A DNA stretch of 37,480 bases. It comes from a virus. The position numbers were made by a program, and so were the translations under genes. The stretch's first letter is position 1. Every line of letters begins with the position of its first letter. Shown here piece after piece: positions 8,100 through 18,562 of this stretch. Location of the stretch: IMG/VR virus record IMGVR_UViG_3300010885_023010, positions 1 to 37,480 of that record. One strand, given 5' to 3'. Below the pieces are notes generated by a model. The model did no database searches, was not told the origin of the DNA, and saw only the letters and a list, made by a program, of their open reading frames with translations.

Positions 8100-9680
8100 C
8101 TATGACGCTACTATCTGATAATTTTTTCTAGCATTCATAGGAAAATACGCTAATTTATTATATCCCCCATGGATACTAGAAGTGACATTGTAGTCATTAT
8201 CTAAGCCTGTATTATATATCTCTGGCTTAGCATTGTTAAAAAACCAACCAACTATTTGTCTTGGGGTCCAATCTGGGTGCACTTGTGCAAGTAAAGCAGC
8301 TAATCCAGCTATTTGAGGAGAAGCCATTGAAGTTCCACCAATACTTATCTGTTTAAAACTAGGATTGAAATAATAATCAGCTGGAGTACCTATCTGTGAA
8401 TTAGCATTTAGACCAGCGCTCATAACCCTATCTCCTACTGCGTAAATATTTACTGCTGGGCCAGAATTACTAAAATTAGTCTTTCTATCTAACCCTCCAA
8501 TTACGGTGGCACCTACTGAACCTACGGTAAGTACTGAACCAAAGGTTCCTTGTGGACTGCTTCCTTGATTGTAATACCAACCAAAGCCTCCCGCAAGAAC
8601 ATAATTAAGATAATCTATGCCTCCAATAACATCAACTTTAGAGTATTGATTTCCAGCAGCGTTACATACAATAATTCCAGCATCTACTAATGAGTTTATA
8701 TCTGCATCTACAGAAGAAACTCGATATGGCATCTGCCAAACTCCATCACCATACGGAGCTCCAGTTGTACCTCTAGCTGTATCTTTTACATTTGTACTGT
8801 AAGTTACTCCCCTATAATTTTGACTTGTTATTGAATACATAGTTCCACCACTGACTGATGAAAATGAAACCGAATTTGAGTTTTCATGCCAATAAAATGA
8901 GTAACCCCAACTATTATTTACTATAGTCGGTCTTCTGTTACCTGCACCTGTCATTTTTTGAGTGTGCCAAGCTTGAATACAGTCAAAAGCATCTGCAGTA
9001 GATAAACCAGTACTAGGATCTCCAGAACCTTTAAGGCCGTCTAATTTAATAACATATATATCTGCATTTTTTGCCCATCCAAAAGTTCTACCAGCAACTG
9101 TTGCAGCCACATGTGTTCCGTGACCGTGGTAATCCGTATAGAAATTTGCGGGCATAGTTCCAGCAACACCAGAAGCTGTAAACCAATTTATCTGTTTTAC
9201 TCTACTTTCTGTTCCTGCATAGTTTAGAAACTCTGGGTGATCAGCTTGAATTCCACTATCAACAATTACAACATCAACCCCTGTACCATCTAAAACATAA
9301 TCATATGTCCCGCCAGGATCAGCTGTACTGGATCCAAAAACATTTGTTGTGCTAACGTGTCTTAATAATCCCCAATTACTTCTTGCTCCAGTACTAGTAC
9401 TAATTTTATCAAAAAGCGAGTCTTGAAAAGCGCAATGATTAATTGATAGTATATTTAGATCTTGAACTTCAACAACTCTTGAATCTTTTTTTAAGTTTAA
9501 AGCTTCTTCATCAGTTAGAAAATAAACAGTGTTATAAGCACTAACTTCTCTTGCGTTAGCTACTTCGACTATTCTACTTGGAATAGTGTCTGATCCAGAT
9601 AAAGACAGTAGATCTTCCCAGACAGAATCGGTTGCCTCTAGACTTTCTGTAGTTACTGTGTACTCTTTGTAGTTTGACAT
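8100..9680 (-). CDS. subtilisin-family (S8) serine protease in the fibre operon
   Basis: A 526-residue protease with all S8 residues visible: Asp141 in VVIVDSGIQADHPEF, His187 in HGHGTHVAA, oxyanion Asn344 in NAAGN and Ser451 in GGTSMASPQIAG. Residues about 35-75 (NTVYFLTDEEALNLKKDSRV) look like an inhibitor_I9-type or other short prodomain. No signal peptide is seen, so it is probably made in the cytoplasm and packaged or used during assembly. It might cleave fibre precursors or degrade host surface protein; neither is shown. It starts two bases after a 77-residue gene and lies between two collagen-like fibres. The ribosome site is weak, so coupling to the gene before it is likely. Confidence 0.93.
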   Translation of the reverse strand: MSNYKEYTVTTESLEATDSVWEDLLSLSGSDTIPSRIVEVANAREVSAYNTVYFLTDEEALNLKKDSRVVEVQDLNILSINHCAFQDSLFDKISTSTGARSNWGLLRHVSTTNVFGSSTADPGGTYDYVLDGTGVDVVIVDSGIQADHPEFLNYAGTESRVKQINWFTASGVAGTMPANFYTDYHGHGTHVAATVAGRTFGWAKNADIYVIKLDGLKGSGDPSTGLSTADAFDCIQAWHTQKMTGAGNRRPTIVNNSWGYSFYWHENSNSVSFSSVSGGTMYSITSQNYRGVTYSTNVKDTARGTTGAPYGDGVWQMPYRVSSVDADINSLVDAGIIVCNAAGNQYSKVDVIGGIDYLNYVLAGGFGWYYNQGSSPQGTFGSVLTVGSVGATVIGGLDRKTNFSNSGPAVNIYAVGDRVMSAGLNANSQIGTPADYYFNPSFKQISIGGTSMASPQIAGLAALLAQVHPDWTPRQIVGWFFNNAKPEIYNTGLDNDYNVTSSIHGGYNKLAYFPMNARKNYQIVAS

Positions 9681-9681
9681 A

Positions 9682-9915
9682 TTAAACTACCCAACTTGTC
9701 TTTCCTTGAAAGCAACAGCTATCTACACCTTGTAAAGTTTCAACTGCAGAATCGTATAAATCTTTAAGAAAATCTTCTCTACCAGTGACCCACACAACAT
9801 CATTAACTTTAACTGTCTTATCTTCAGAGAGATTTTTAACGGTGACATTAAGCAAGGAAGCGTTTTTACTTTCCTCTACTTCCCACTGCCAATTTCCTAT
9901 GGTTTCTATTGTCAT
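9682..9915 (-). CDS. small hypothetical protein between fibre and protease
   Basis: A 77-residue protein whose ATG overlaps the stop of the 838-residue fibre (ATGA) and whose stop lies two bases from the protease start, so all three are probably translationally coupled. It begins with a beta-like segment ([20 protein letters not shown]), and ends in [12 protein letters not shown] do not recognise the family. Two adjacent cysteines near the C-terminus are unusual in this operon. Its position suggests a chaperone, fibre-assembly factor or protease partner; that is inference from context only. Confidence 0.65.
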   Translation of the reverse strand: MTIETIGNWQWEVEESKNASLLNVTVKNLSEDKTVKVNDVVWVTGREDFLKDLYDSAVETLQGVDSCCFQGKTSWVV

Positions 9916-12428
9916 ATCGCTGAAATATTCTTAATTGTTATAAGACCTTGCATTGGCGAATGATTAGTACATTGGTAAGCATAGTTCCCCGTTAGAGAGG
10001 CAGGGACTTGCCAATACAGAACCCCAGAAGTTTTTCCTTGTGCCGATGATCCCGTAGTGACTTCTCCAGTAGTAGAGACGTGAATTAGGCCTATATCGTA
10101 GGCTACACCAGCAGGTGATAAAGCTGTTCTAATTTGGAATGGATGTGCTGCACCAGCTAATAAATTAAAAGCAATAGTGGTTCCAGAAATTGCATAGATA
10201 GTTGGATTATTTCCACTGTATTGATTGTTAAACAAATACGCTGAAGTACCGCTTGCTGTTACATCTAATGAAGTTATTGCTGGATAGTTGCTTGATGAAG
10301 CAACTCCATTCCAACTTGTTCCATTATAAACAACAACTCTATTATTAGTGCTGTCCCAAGCTAGAGATCCAGCGCTATTTACCAAAGCATTTAATTGAGT
10401 TGAACTTCTAGGGTACAAACGCATAGCTGCATTATTTAAAATTTCTGAAGTTGGATTTAAGCTAATAGTTGTAGGAGAACTAATAGTGTAAGTTCCAGTA
10501 GATGTTGCAGGTGCGGCTATGCTATTAGCCTCTATAGTTGTAACTTTTAAAGTTCCATTGCTAGCGTCATAAGTAATACCAGCATTTGTTTTGCCAGTAA
10601 TTGTTCCACTTGCCGACTCATATAGACCAACAAACGAAGTACTGTCAGTTGTATTTGTAACTTCTACAGTTGCGGTAGCTGGGCCAGTAGGTCCTGTTGT
10701 ACCTGTCGGACCTGTATTACCAGTAGGTCCTATTGAACCAGTTGGACCTGTCACACCTTGTGGTCCACTTACACCAGTAGCTCCTGTAGATCCTGTTGCA
10801 CCTGTCGCTCCAATTGGACCCGTAGGACCAACTATTGGTCCTCCATTAGCCCAAGCAGATCCACCCCAAATATATAAAACATTTGCAGAGGTAACAAAAT
10901 AAGCATCATTTGCTGTATTTCCACTAGAAGGAAGAGCACCAATATTAGCTACAGTTCCTTTAACATTGATACTAGTTCCCTGTGCACCCGTAGGGCCTGT
11001 CGGACCCGTTGGTCCAGTAGTGCCAATAACTCCTGTTGGCCCAGTTGGTCCTGCAACAGTACTTGCTGCACCAGTAGGACCTGTAGGACCTGATGGTCCA
11101 GTAACACCAGTTGGCCCCTGTACGTTGCTTGCAAGTCCTTGAGGACCTGTTGGACCCGTTACTCCATATATAGGACCTAAATTATCCCACTCAATTCCAT
11201 CCCATCCGTAGACAAGAGGACCTGTAGATCCAGTAGGTGTTAAAACAACATAAGCATTACCGATAGCAGCAGGATTAGTTGGAAGTAAGCTAACTGTTGC
11301 AACGCTTCCTAATATATTTAAACTTGTTCCTTGTGGTCCACGAGGTCCTGTTGGTCCCGTTGGTCCAGTAGGGCCTGTAGAACCGAGAACTCCTTGATTA
11401 CCAATTGGGCCAGTAGGCCCCGTAGGACCTGTAGGGCCCGTTACATTGCTTGCAGCTCCAGTTGGACCAGTTACTGCAGGTCCTGTTGCACCCGTAGGAC
11501 CTGGGACAGTGCTAGAAGCACCTGTGGGTCCTGTTGCTCCTGTTACACCTTGTGGACCTGTAGGTCCTTGAATTGCACCTAAATTATTCCAAGCGGAGCC
11601 ATTCCATGAGTAGACAGTTCCAGTACTTGTAACAACATAAGCATTTCCAATAGCAGCAGGTGCGGTAGGTAGTAAACCAGGGTTAGCAACGCTTCCTAAA
11701 ATTTGTAATGTAGTTCCTTGTGGTCCAAGCGGCCCAGTTACACCTTGTGGTCCTGTTGGTCCTGTTGCACCAGTTGGTCCTACTACTCCGCCAATTCCTT
11801 GAGAACCAGTTGGTCCAGTAGGGCCTGTAGAACCTGTAGGTCCTGCGCTTGGCCCAGTAGCACCTGTCGCACCTGCAGCTCCAGTTGGACCAGTTGCGCC
11901 AACTACAGCATCTGCGCCAACATTTTTCCATGTTGTTGAATTTTTTAATTCCAGTTGCTGTGTTTCGGTGTTATATCTAACATAACCAACTTCTGCAGTA
12001 TCTCTTCTTTGTGCAGTGGTTCCTTTGTCAAGATATAAAGTATTATATTCTCCACGAATAACTTTATTTGTAAAAGTTTGTGCAATATTTTCTGGTGCGG
12101 CAGAATCTTCTTGCTCAACACCGTTAACACTAAAAGAAGATGTAGAAAGGTTAGATCTTACATATAAGGTATCTCCTGAATTAACTGCAAAACGGAAAGT
12201 TTCAAAAGAAGCTCCTAATGGTACAGTTAGATTAAAGGCTATATATGCCCACTGAGCTGCAATAACTGTATTTGAAGGCACTACCCAAATACTAACCTTC
12301 ATTACAGGCGTAGCAGTTGCGTTTTTATTAGCTACAACAACAGAAACTAAATAGTTATCTGCAAAAGTAGCAATAGATGTGTCTGTGTTTGCAGCAGGAT
12401 TTGCTAAACCAAGTCTTTGTATTGGCAC
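9912..12428 (-). CDS. collagen-like tail fibre with C-terminal cupredoxin-like domain (838 aa)
   Basis: The start is GTG at 12428 with a strong AGGAGG site five bases upstream. Residues 1-110 share the anchor domain of the 546-residue fibre. Long Gly-Pro-Thr tracts are interrupted by three copies of a 45-residue bead (for example [20 protein letters not shown]). Residues about 600-710 form a beta region that is followed by a C-terminal domain unlike any other in the window: His762 in HPFQI, then [11 protein letters not shown] with Cys820, His823 and Met826. This ligand order and C-x2-H-x2-M spacing match type-1 copper sites of small cupredoxins such as amicyanin. I infer a cupredoxin fold at the fibre tip; copper binding is untested. 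Confidence 0.9.
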   Translation of the reverse strand: MPIQRLGLANPAANTDTSIATFADNYLVSVVVANKNATATPVMKVSIWVVPSNTVIAAQWAYIAFNLTVPLGASFETFRFAVNSGDTLYVRSNLSTSSFSVNGVEQEDSAAPENIAQTFTNKVIRGEYNTLYLDKGTTAQRRDTAEVGYVRYNTETQQLELKNSTTWKNVGADAVVGATGPTGAAGATGATGPSAGPTGSTGPTGPTGSQGIGGVVGPTGATGPTGPQGVTGPLGPQGTTLQILGSVANPGLLPTAPAAIGNAYVVTSTGTVYSWNGSAWNNLGAIQGPTGPQGVTGATGPTGASSTVPGPTGATGPAVTGPTGAASNVTGPTGPTGPTGPIGNQGVLGSTGPTGPTGPTGPRGPQGTSLNILGSVATVSLLPTNPAAIGNAYVVLTPTGSTGPLVYGWDGIEWDNLGPIYGVTGPTGPQGLASNVQGPTGVTGPSGPTGPTGAASTVAGPTGPTGVIGTTGPTGPTGPTGAQGTSINVKGTVANIGALPSSGNTANDAYFVTSANVLYIWGGSAWANGGPIVGPTGPIGATGATGSTGATGVSGPQGVTGPTGSIGPTGNTGPTGTTGPTGPATATVEVTNTTDSTSFVGLYESASGTITGKTNAGITYDASNGTLKVTTIEANSIAAPATSTGTYTISSPTTISLNPTSEILNNAAMRLYPRSSTQLNALVNSAGSLAWDSTNNRVVVYNGTSWNGVASSSNYPAITSLDVTASGTSAYLFNNQYSGNNPTIYAISGTTIAFNLLAGAAHPFQIRTALSPAGVAYDIGLIHVSTTGEVTTGSSAQGKTSGVLYWQVPASLTGNYAYQCTNHSPMQGLITIKNISAI

Positions 12429-12437
12429 TTTAGCCTC

Positions 12438-15400
12438 CTACGCCTGAGCTTCAGACCATGAGATCTTAGCAGCTGTTAGTGTTGAGTTACCAGTTAAACG
12501 GGAAACTGCAATTGTAAGGATATCAGGACCATCTGGGTAAATGCTATCTCCACCAAGGATGGAGTTAGATAACTCAAACAGGGTACTAACATCTACACTT
12601 GTAGTTGCCTCTGTACCTCCACTTCCACCAGTAGCACGGAAATTGTAAACCTGAATTCCTCCAGAGACCGTGTCTGAAGCAGTATGCTCGACAACCTGTG
12701 TAAGAGAAGGACTGTCTACTCCTTGGAAGTTCAAGTTATTTAGACGTGGATTAAGTAGAAGTTTAACGTCAACTAGCTGAGTACTAGATACACCGATTTC
12801 CTTCAAACGCAGCTGCATTCGGTTAATAACATCTCGATCACCAAGCTTACCAGTCAAACCGCTAGAAACAGATGGGGAAAGTCTAATAGATAATAGAGGT
12901 TGATAGTTAGGTCCAGAAGTGTTGTACAAGGATCCATTTGGATACAGGAAGTATGTGAATTGAGTATTACCTCTAGATGTAAAGTTAATTACTTCCGAGA
13001 TTGCAGCTCCTGGCTGAGCAATGCTAGTTACTGTCTGTGATCCTGGTACTGTATATGTAAATTGAGTATCAGTAACTCTAGTTACATAGAACGGTCCGTT
13101 TGTTAGGTTGGCAGCAGTTAATCCGTAGATACCAACATACATACCTGTAGTTAATCCGTGTGGCGTAGCTGTATCTATAGTGATTGTAGAACCGCTTCTT
13201 GCAACTGTAGCTCCAATGGTGATTGTTGCATTCTCTGGAGTTAAGTGGATAAGGTTAGGGCTATTTACAAAAGCTTTGTATTTAGCATTGTTAATTAAAG
13301 TTGCACCTGTATTTGACCCAACTACCTGAGTTGCTGGGTTAAGAGCATTAGCTCCTGGGTAGCCGTTAGAGCCAATTGATTGGAACTGTAGGACATCTCC
13401 AGTATTAAATCCGTGGCTTTGAACCGTGAAAAGATCTGTAGCTAAGTTAATACCGCTTGATGAGAATGCTTTTACTGTAGTTCCTGAAATGTTCAATGTC
13501 TGGCTAGAACCTGTAAACAAGTAAGCGTTATCATCATCAAAACGACCATCCATCATTACAGAAGTACCCCAGTGGAATAGGTACGGAATGTAGGTTGGGT
13601 TGTTGTATGTAACTACTTCATATCTAGCTGGTAGGTTACCAGAACGGAAATATGACTCAAACAAGTTGTTATTGTGAACAAACTCGTGTACATATTTAAC
13701 TTGACCTTCAGTAGTCTTAAAACCAAATCTAATCTTTCCAGCACCATACCAAGAGTAGTCAATGTAAGCCATTTGAATCTTACTTAGATCAAGGTTGTAA
13801 CCAGTTGACCCTGTTCCATCGCATGGATCTAATGACCAGCTGCTTTGAGGGATTTTGGTATCTACAGTTTTTGTCACAATAATTCCTGATTTAGCAGGAG
13901 TAAGTGAGTGAACTGTAGTTGTTCCAGTTGTTGATATGTCAATATCGCTAACAGCATCTGGTGTAGCTTTTAATTTAAATGAGTTGTTATTTATTAAATT
14001 AATGTAATATGTTCGTCCATTGATCATTCCGCCAATAGGCTCACCATCAATAGAGTTGTACACTACTGGAAGCAAATCACTAAAACCGTGTCCAATTATG
14101 CTAAACGTATCAGTGGATGTACTTAAAGCAGTCTGAGGGTTAAACTCTTTTTCTGTTCCAGAAGATCCTTTATATTCAGGTCTAATAGATAAACGAGTAT
14201 CTGAATCAATCTGAACTACTCTATAGCTTTGACCACGCATAACAATATAGTCACCGACATCTAGCTGAGCTAAGAAGCTTGTCCCAGTTCCAAATATAAG
14301 TTCTGATCCTTGAAGAGCTGATACGGTTCCAGCAACCTGCTGTGTGGATGATCTACGAACAGCGTAGATATATTGACCGTCATACTCATAGAACATACCG
14401 TTCTGGAAGTCGAACATACCAGTTCTAACGGCACCATTTTGCCATTCACGAACATAGAACTGAGGGAATCCATAAGCACGATTTTCAGGGATTCCGCCGC
14501 CTTTAACAATTCTAAAGGTAGTTAAGTTTACAACAGTTACTTGGAAATCTCCGTTATAAATAGTACTTATATTTCCATATGAATCTTGAGCCTCAGAGAT
14601 TCTTACAAATAGACCTGAAATCAAACCGTGAGGGCGACGAGTCTTACATTCAATACTTGTATTACTAAACTTAACCATACTTTCAATATCAATTGATGGC
14701 TTAAAGTTAATACCGCAAGAAGTCTGAATACCCTTACCTGACTGGTAACGGAAGTATTTACGAGTCTGACGAACGATCTGTCCTAAAGATGTACCAGATC
14801 CAACTGACATTTCAACACCACCATCAAATGGTCGGTGCAGTGAGTATCCTTGTGGACGGACATATACGAATGTAGGGTAGGAATATGAAACTGCTGTATA
14901 AGCATTTGCATATGGACGATCTACAGTAATCTGTGTATCAGAACCAATAGCGCTAATTCTTCTAATAATCGGTCCTACAGGGGAAACTTTAGTTAATGTA
15001 AAGCTTCCAGTACCTTGAGTACTAAAGTCAACGGCACCTGTATTTGCAGCAGCATCTGTTGAAGATCCATGTAAGGTTATGTCTGTGTCTGACAAAGCTC
15101 TAACAAAGTAGTAGTACCCATCGACCAAAGGAGCAGGAGCTACACCTCCCCCAGCAGAAAACTTAACTGTATCTCCTGTTGCAAATCTATGAGATTTAGT
15201 AATTCTGTTGTTAGTAGTATTTATATCTGCTGGAAGAAATACTGCGGTTACAGGGACTAACAGGAATCCTGTTGAAGAAGTACCTGCAGAAAGAATGTCA
15301 ATGATGTTTGTATTATTAGTTGCATCTGTTGAAGTTGGGTGGAAACTTATAGAACTACCGCTTATAGCTCTAACAAAAAGTCTAGTTCCTGTAGTAGTGC

Positions 15401-18400
15401 TAGTTGCTAGAGAGACAGTTACTCCACCTACAGTTGCAGTTGGACTTATATCAGTTGAATTAAGTAATCTAAATTGAACTTCTGTTCCTGTAGCTATAGC
15501 ATGAGTTACGCCTACAGTATTAGTACTAATGTTTATGCTGGCTACTGAAATAACTTCTTCGCCTATATTAATAGAATTGTTTGGTGGAAACAGTCTAAAA
15601 CGGTCTCCCACTTTTAGAATTTTAGAGAAAGAAGTACCAGTACCGTTAACAAGAACCGAACCACTTTCAACAGTTACCGAACCAGATCCAGTAACGTTTC
15701 CATTGATCTGTGTAGTAGTTAATGTATGAGCCACACCTGTACCGAAACCTGAAAGATCTACAAATATACCTGAAGCAGAGTTATTTACAGTAGTAGATAA
15801 TTTTAGATAATCTCTATTAACAACAATTGTGTAGTATGTGGTTGAGTTAGTCAAACCTTCAATAGCGGTTCCAGCAACACCTTGTGAGTACAGAACAGAA
15901 GTTCCTGTAACTAAACCATGTGAAGGAAGAAATATAAGATTATCGTTAGTGTCTATAGCAGAGCGTGGGTTAAATGTTTTTACAATAGAATTTACATTTC
16001 CTTTAGCTTCTACAACAAATGTTGTTGGGCTAGGGACAGAGACGATATCGTAAACTCCATCTGGTGTTTTACTTAAAGATTGCAAGGTATGTCGGCCAAC
16101 ACCTGCAGGAGAAGCTACAAGATCTACAGCGATTCCAGAATCTGCATTTTCTATAGTAGTAGCTAATTTAATATTATCGCCATCAATAAAAATGACATAG
16201 TAAGGAGTTGCTGTAGTCAGTCCTCCAAGAACTGTTTGTCCTCTTGAGTCATACTGAACAAGTTCTCCTTGCAAGTATCCGTGACTTGGAAGAGTTAAAA
16301 TGTTCTCAGTGAAGTCAATAGATGTAACTACAAGTTGCTGCGTTCCTGTTCCTGCACTAGTTATATTGGCTACAACGTTAAGAGCCTTAGTTGTTGCTAA
16401 TCTAAGAAGGCTGCTATCGATCTTAACAACGTAATACAAAGTACCACTTGCCAGACCTCCAATACTGTTTCCTCCACCATTATTATATCTAACTGCTTGT
16501 CCTGATACAAGACCGTGGTTAGGAATATATAGTGTATCTTCACTAATATTTACAGTTAAGAAGATAAAGCTATGAGCTGTGCCAGTTCCTGCAGAAGTAA
16601 AATTAATGTATGTAGGAGAGGTTAAAGAAGACTTTAATCTAATTTGGTTAGCATTTATAACTTCTTGTACATAGTAAGTTGAACCATCGACTAAAGGAGC
16701 TATTGAAGTACCGCCTCCTGTATCGTAAAGCAGAGGCTGATCTACTAAGAAACCGTGGTTACTAATAGTTAAAGTATCCGTTGCTGTATTTACAACAACT
16801 CGACTAATTGTACTTTGACTTCCGCTAGTTTTTTCAGAAGGAGTTGTTAGATTGATAGTAGTAAAAGATGGAGAAGGAGTGCTACTTAATCTATAAGAAA
16901 AAGTGTTTACAGTATTTACATAATAAATAGTACCTGCGGTTATTCCAGCTGGTGCACCAACAGAGAAAGCTGGAATTATAGCTTCACCATTAGATAAATT
17001 ATGAACTGTAGGGCTATGAATTTGATCGTTCTGAGAGTCAAAGTTAATTGGTACAACAGCGTGATAAGAGTTTCCTTGAGGGGTTATAGCTATACCGTTT
17101 GTTCCATTTTCAGCATCTATTGCTGTAGGATGTACAGTATTTCCAGTTGTAAAGGAAGAAACTAGACTCATTACAACGTTACCGTTGCCTGTATTGTAAG
17201 CATTTAAATTTGTAATTGATACGCTGTTAAATGATGTAGATCCATCAAAAGAGCCTGTTGATGTACCAACATCTGAAGCTATGGTAGCTACAAATGAGCC
17301 TCCACCGCCGCCAGCATGTGCTCCTGTTAATGTTCTAGCTCCACCACCACCAGAATATCCACCACCACCACCTGTTTGTCCAGAGCCTTGTCCATCACCT
17401 TGAGCACCGCCGCCAAAACCACCTGCGCCACCAACTCTTGCATTTGCATCTTGAGTCAAACCGTCAAGGAAAGAACCTCCACCAAGATTTGGGTGACCAC
17501 TAATAGCACCGCTTTGACCTCTTGAAAGGAATCCTCCACCTCCTGCAGAGTATCCTCCTGTAGAACGACCACCGTTTCCAGAAGTACCACCTGCTGCAAC
17601 GTTACCTGTGGAAGTTCCAGCCAACTGAGATAGAACTGCATCTCTACCAGCTCCAGTGTTTGCATCAGCAGAGCCACCACCAGCTACAAAAAGAGGTACG
17701 TTTCCAGTTTTACGAATAACAAATGTTCCACCGCCAGCTCCACCATATAAACCACCGCTTGAAGGAGCATCACCTACTTGACCAACAGCGATAGTGATAA
17801 TTTCACCTTTTACAAGAGAAACTCTTCCTTGTACTATTGCACCTCTACCAGCAGCTCCAGCTCCGCTACCTTCATACCCGCTAGCGCCTTTTACGTTAAA
17901 TTGATAAATACCTGAAACGGGAACAGTCCAGTCTTGATAACCTTGATAAGTTCCCTGATTTAAATATGTATTTATCCAACTTCCTGCGGCAGAATATGCT
18001 GTACGAAGCTGTGCGATAGTTGGTCCAACTCTTCCACTTAGACCAGCAGATGTAAAAGTATGAGTATTGCTTGTAAGAGTGTACAACGATTGTAATCCAG
18101 CAAAACTAGAGATAGATACGTTTTTTAAGAAATAAGTATTTCCACTTACTAAACCTGTTAAAGGAGTTCCATTGGTATAGTACTTAACAGCTTGATTGCT
18201 AGATGTTGGTGAGTCAATATTTAATTTGTTATCGTAAACTATAGGAGTGTTAAAAGTAATAGAACCTGCTGTAGAGTCAGTTAAATTAATATCTGCTCCA
18301 CCTTGTGTCAAAGAAAATTTAAGCTTTTTTGGCTCTAAAGTTGTGCAATACAGTAAGCCATTATTAGTGTATCCAGTAACAGTACCAGTACCTGTTTTAT

Positions 18401-18548
18401 ATATAAAAGCGGCACCATTAGTAAGAGCTGCAGGAATAATACTTCCAGTAGAATTTTTAAAGTAAATGTACTCGTCAACTGTATTAACATTTACTCGTGC
18501 AAGAGTATGAGTGCCAGCACCACCAGGTGAAGTTAAATTAATAGGCAT
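12438..18548 (-). CDS. giant tail adhesin with ALK-type glycine-rich domain and tandem beta modules (2036 aa)
   Basis: The largest gene in the window, started by ATG at 18548 with AGGA upstream. After about 200 residues of beta modules comes a domain near 205-440 beginning IYQFNVKGASGYEGSGAG and containing VAGGG and GGGGGYSGGGGAR, like the glycine-rich domain of ALK/LTK (PF12810-type). From about 490 to 1150 there are many copies of a roughly 65-residue module with the pattern HG(F/L)-x-G-x-x-V-x-Y, then L-x-x-G-x-x-YYV and a strand ending LATT or similar; more copies occur near 1475-1540 and 1700-1780. The rest is beta-rich with no catalytic motif. It is probably a long fibre or baseplate-attached adhesin. 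Which end points outwards is unknown. Confidence 0.85.
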   Translation of the reverse strand: MPINLTSPGGAGTHTLARVNVNTVDEYIYFKNSTGSIIPAALTNGAAFIYKTGTGTVTGYTNNGLLYCTTLEPKKLKFSLTQGGADINLTDSTAGSITFNTPIVYDNKLNIDSPTSSNQAVKYYTNGTPLTGLVSGNTYFLKNVSISSFAGLQSLYTLTSNTHTFTSAGLSGRVGPTIAQLRTAYSAAGSWINTYLNQGTYQGYQDWTVPVSGIYQFNVKGASGYEGSGAGAAGRGAIVQGRVSLVKGEIITIAVGQVGDAPSSGGLYGGAGGGTFVIRKTGNVPLFVAGGGSADANTGAGRDAVLSQLAGTSTGNVAAGGTSGNGGRSTGGYSAGGGGFLSRGQSGAISGHPNLGGGSFLDGLTQDANARVGGAGGFGGGAQGDGQGSGQTGGGGGYSGGGGARTLTGAHAGGGGGSFVATIASDVGTSTGSFDGSTSFNSVSITNLNAYNTGNGNVVMSLVSSFTTGNTVHPTAIDAENGTNGIAITPQGNSYHAVVPINFDSQNDQIHSPTVHNLSNGEAIIPAFSVGAPAGITAGTIYYVNTVNTFSYRLSSTPSPSFTTINLTTPSEKTSGSQSTISRVVVNTATDTLTISNHGFLVDQPLLYDTGGGTSIAPLVDGSTYYVQEVINANQIRLKSSLTSPTYINFTSAGTGTAHSFIFLTVNISEDTLYIPNHGLVSGQAVRYNNGGGNSIGGLASGTLYYVVKIDSSLLRLATTKALNVVANITSAGTGTQQLVVTSIDFTENILTLPSHGYLQGELVQYDSRGQTVLGGLTTATPYYVIFIDGDNIKLATTIENADSGIAVDLVASPAGVGRHTLQSLSKTPDGVYDIVSVPSPTTFVVEAKGNVNSIVKTFNPRSAIDTNDNLIFLPSHGLVTGTSVLYSQGVAGTAIEGLTNSTTYYTIVVNRDYLKLSTTVNNSASGIFVDLSGFGTGVAHTLTTTQINGNVTGSGSVTVESGSVLVNGTGTSFSKILKVGDRFRLFPPNNSINIGEEVISVASINISTNTVGVTHAIATGTEVQFRLLNSTDISPTATVGGVTVSLATSTTTGTRLFVRAISGSSISFHPTSTDATNNTNIIDILSAGTSSTGFLLVPVTAVFLPADINTTNNRITKSHRFATGDTVKFSAGGGVAPAPLVDGYYYFVRALSDTDITLHGSSTDAAANTGAVDFSTQGTGSFTLTKVSPVGPIIRRISAIGSDTQITVDRPYANAYTAVSYSYPTFVYVRPQGYSLHRPFDGGVEMSVGSGTSLGQIVRQTRKYFRYQSGKGIQTSCGINFKPSIDIESMVKFSNTSIECKTRRPHGLISGLFVRISEAQDSYGNISTIYNGDFQVTVVNLTTFRIVKGGGIPENRAYGFPQFYVREWQNGAVRTGMFDFQNGMFYEYDGQYIYAVRRSSTQQVAGTVSALQGSELIFGTGTSFLAQLDVGDYIVMRGQSYRVVQIDSDTRLSIRPEYKGSSGTEKEFNPQTALSTSTDTFSIIGHGFSDLLPVVYNSIDGEPIGGMINGRTYYINLINNNSFKLKATPDAVSDIDISTTGTTTVHSLTPAKSGIIVTKTVDTKIPQSSWSLDPCDGTGSTGYNLDLSKIQMAYIDYSWYGAGKIRFGFKTTEGQVKYVHEFVHNNNLFESYFRSGNLPARYEVVTYNNPTYIPYLFHWGTSVMMDGRFDDDNAYLFTGSSQTLNISGTTVKAFSSSGINLATDLFTVQSHGFNTGDVLQFQSIGSNGYPGANALNPATQVVGSNTGATLINNAKYKAFVNSPNLIHLTPENATITIGATVARSGSTITIDTATPHGLTTGMYVGIYGLTAANLTNGPFYVTRVTDTQFTYTVPGSQTVTSIAQPGAAISEVINFTSRGNTQFTYFLYPNGSLYNTSGPNYQPLLSIRLSPSVSSGLTGKLGDRDVINRMQLRLKEIGVSSTQLVDVKLLLNPRLNNLNFQGVDSPSLTQVVEHTASDTVSGGIQVYNFRATGGSGGTEATTSVDVSTLFELSNSILGGDSIYPDGPDILTIAVSRLTGNSTLTAAKISWSEAQA
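15100..16990 (-). repeat. tandem protein-level repeats in the 2036-aa adhesin
   Basis: This segment encodes a series of about 65-residue modules, for instance those containing LYIPNHGLVSGQAVRYNNGG and LTLPSHGYLQGELVQYDSRG. The conserved points are His-Gly, a Val-x-Tyr strand, a Gly followed by Tyr-Tyr-Val, and a closing Leu-x-x-Thr. DNA identity between copies is only moderate, so the repeats are old. Confidence 0.75.
17260..17860 (-). repeat. glycine-rich (ALK-type) region of the 2036-aa adhesin
   Basis: Over this stretch glycine is the commonest residue, with runs such as GGGGGYSGGGGA and GGAGGFGGGAQG. The interspersed VAGGG and GTFVIRK motifs recur in the 921-residue protein, so the two regions are homologous rather than random low complexity. 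Confidence 0.75.
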
Positions 18549-18562
18549 CTATTTCTCGCTTC

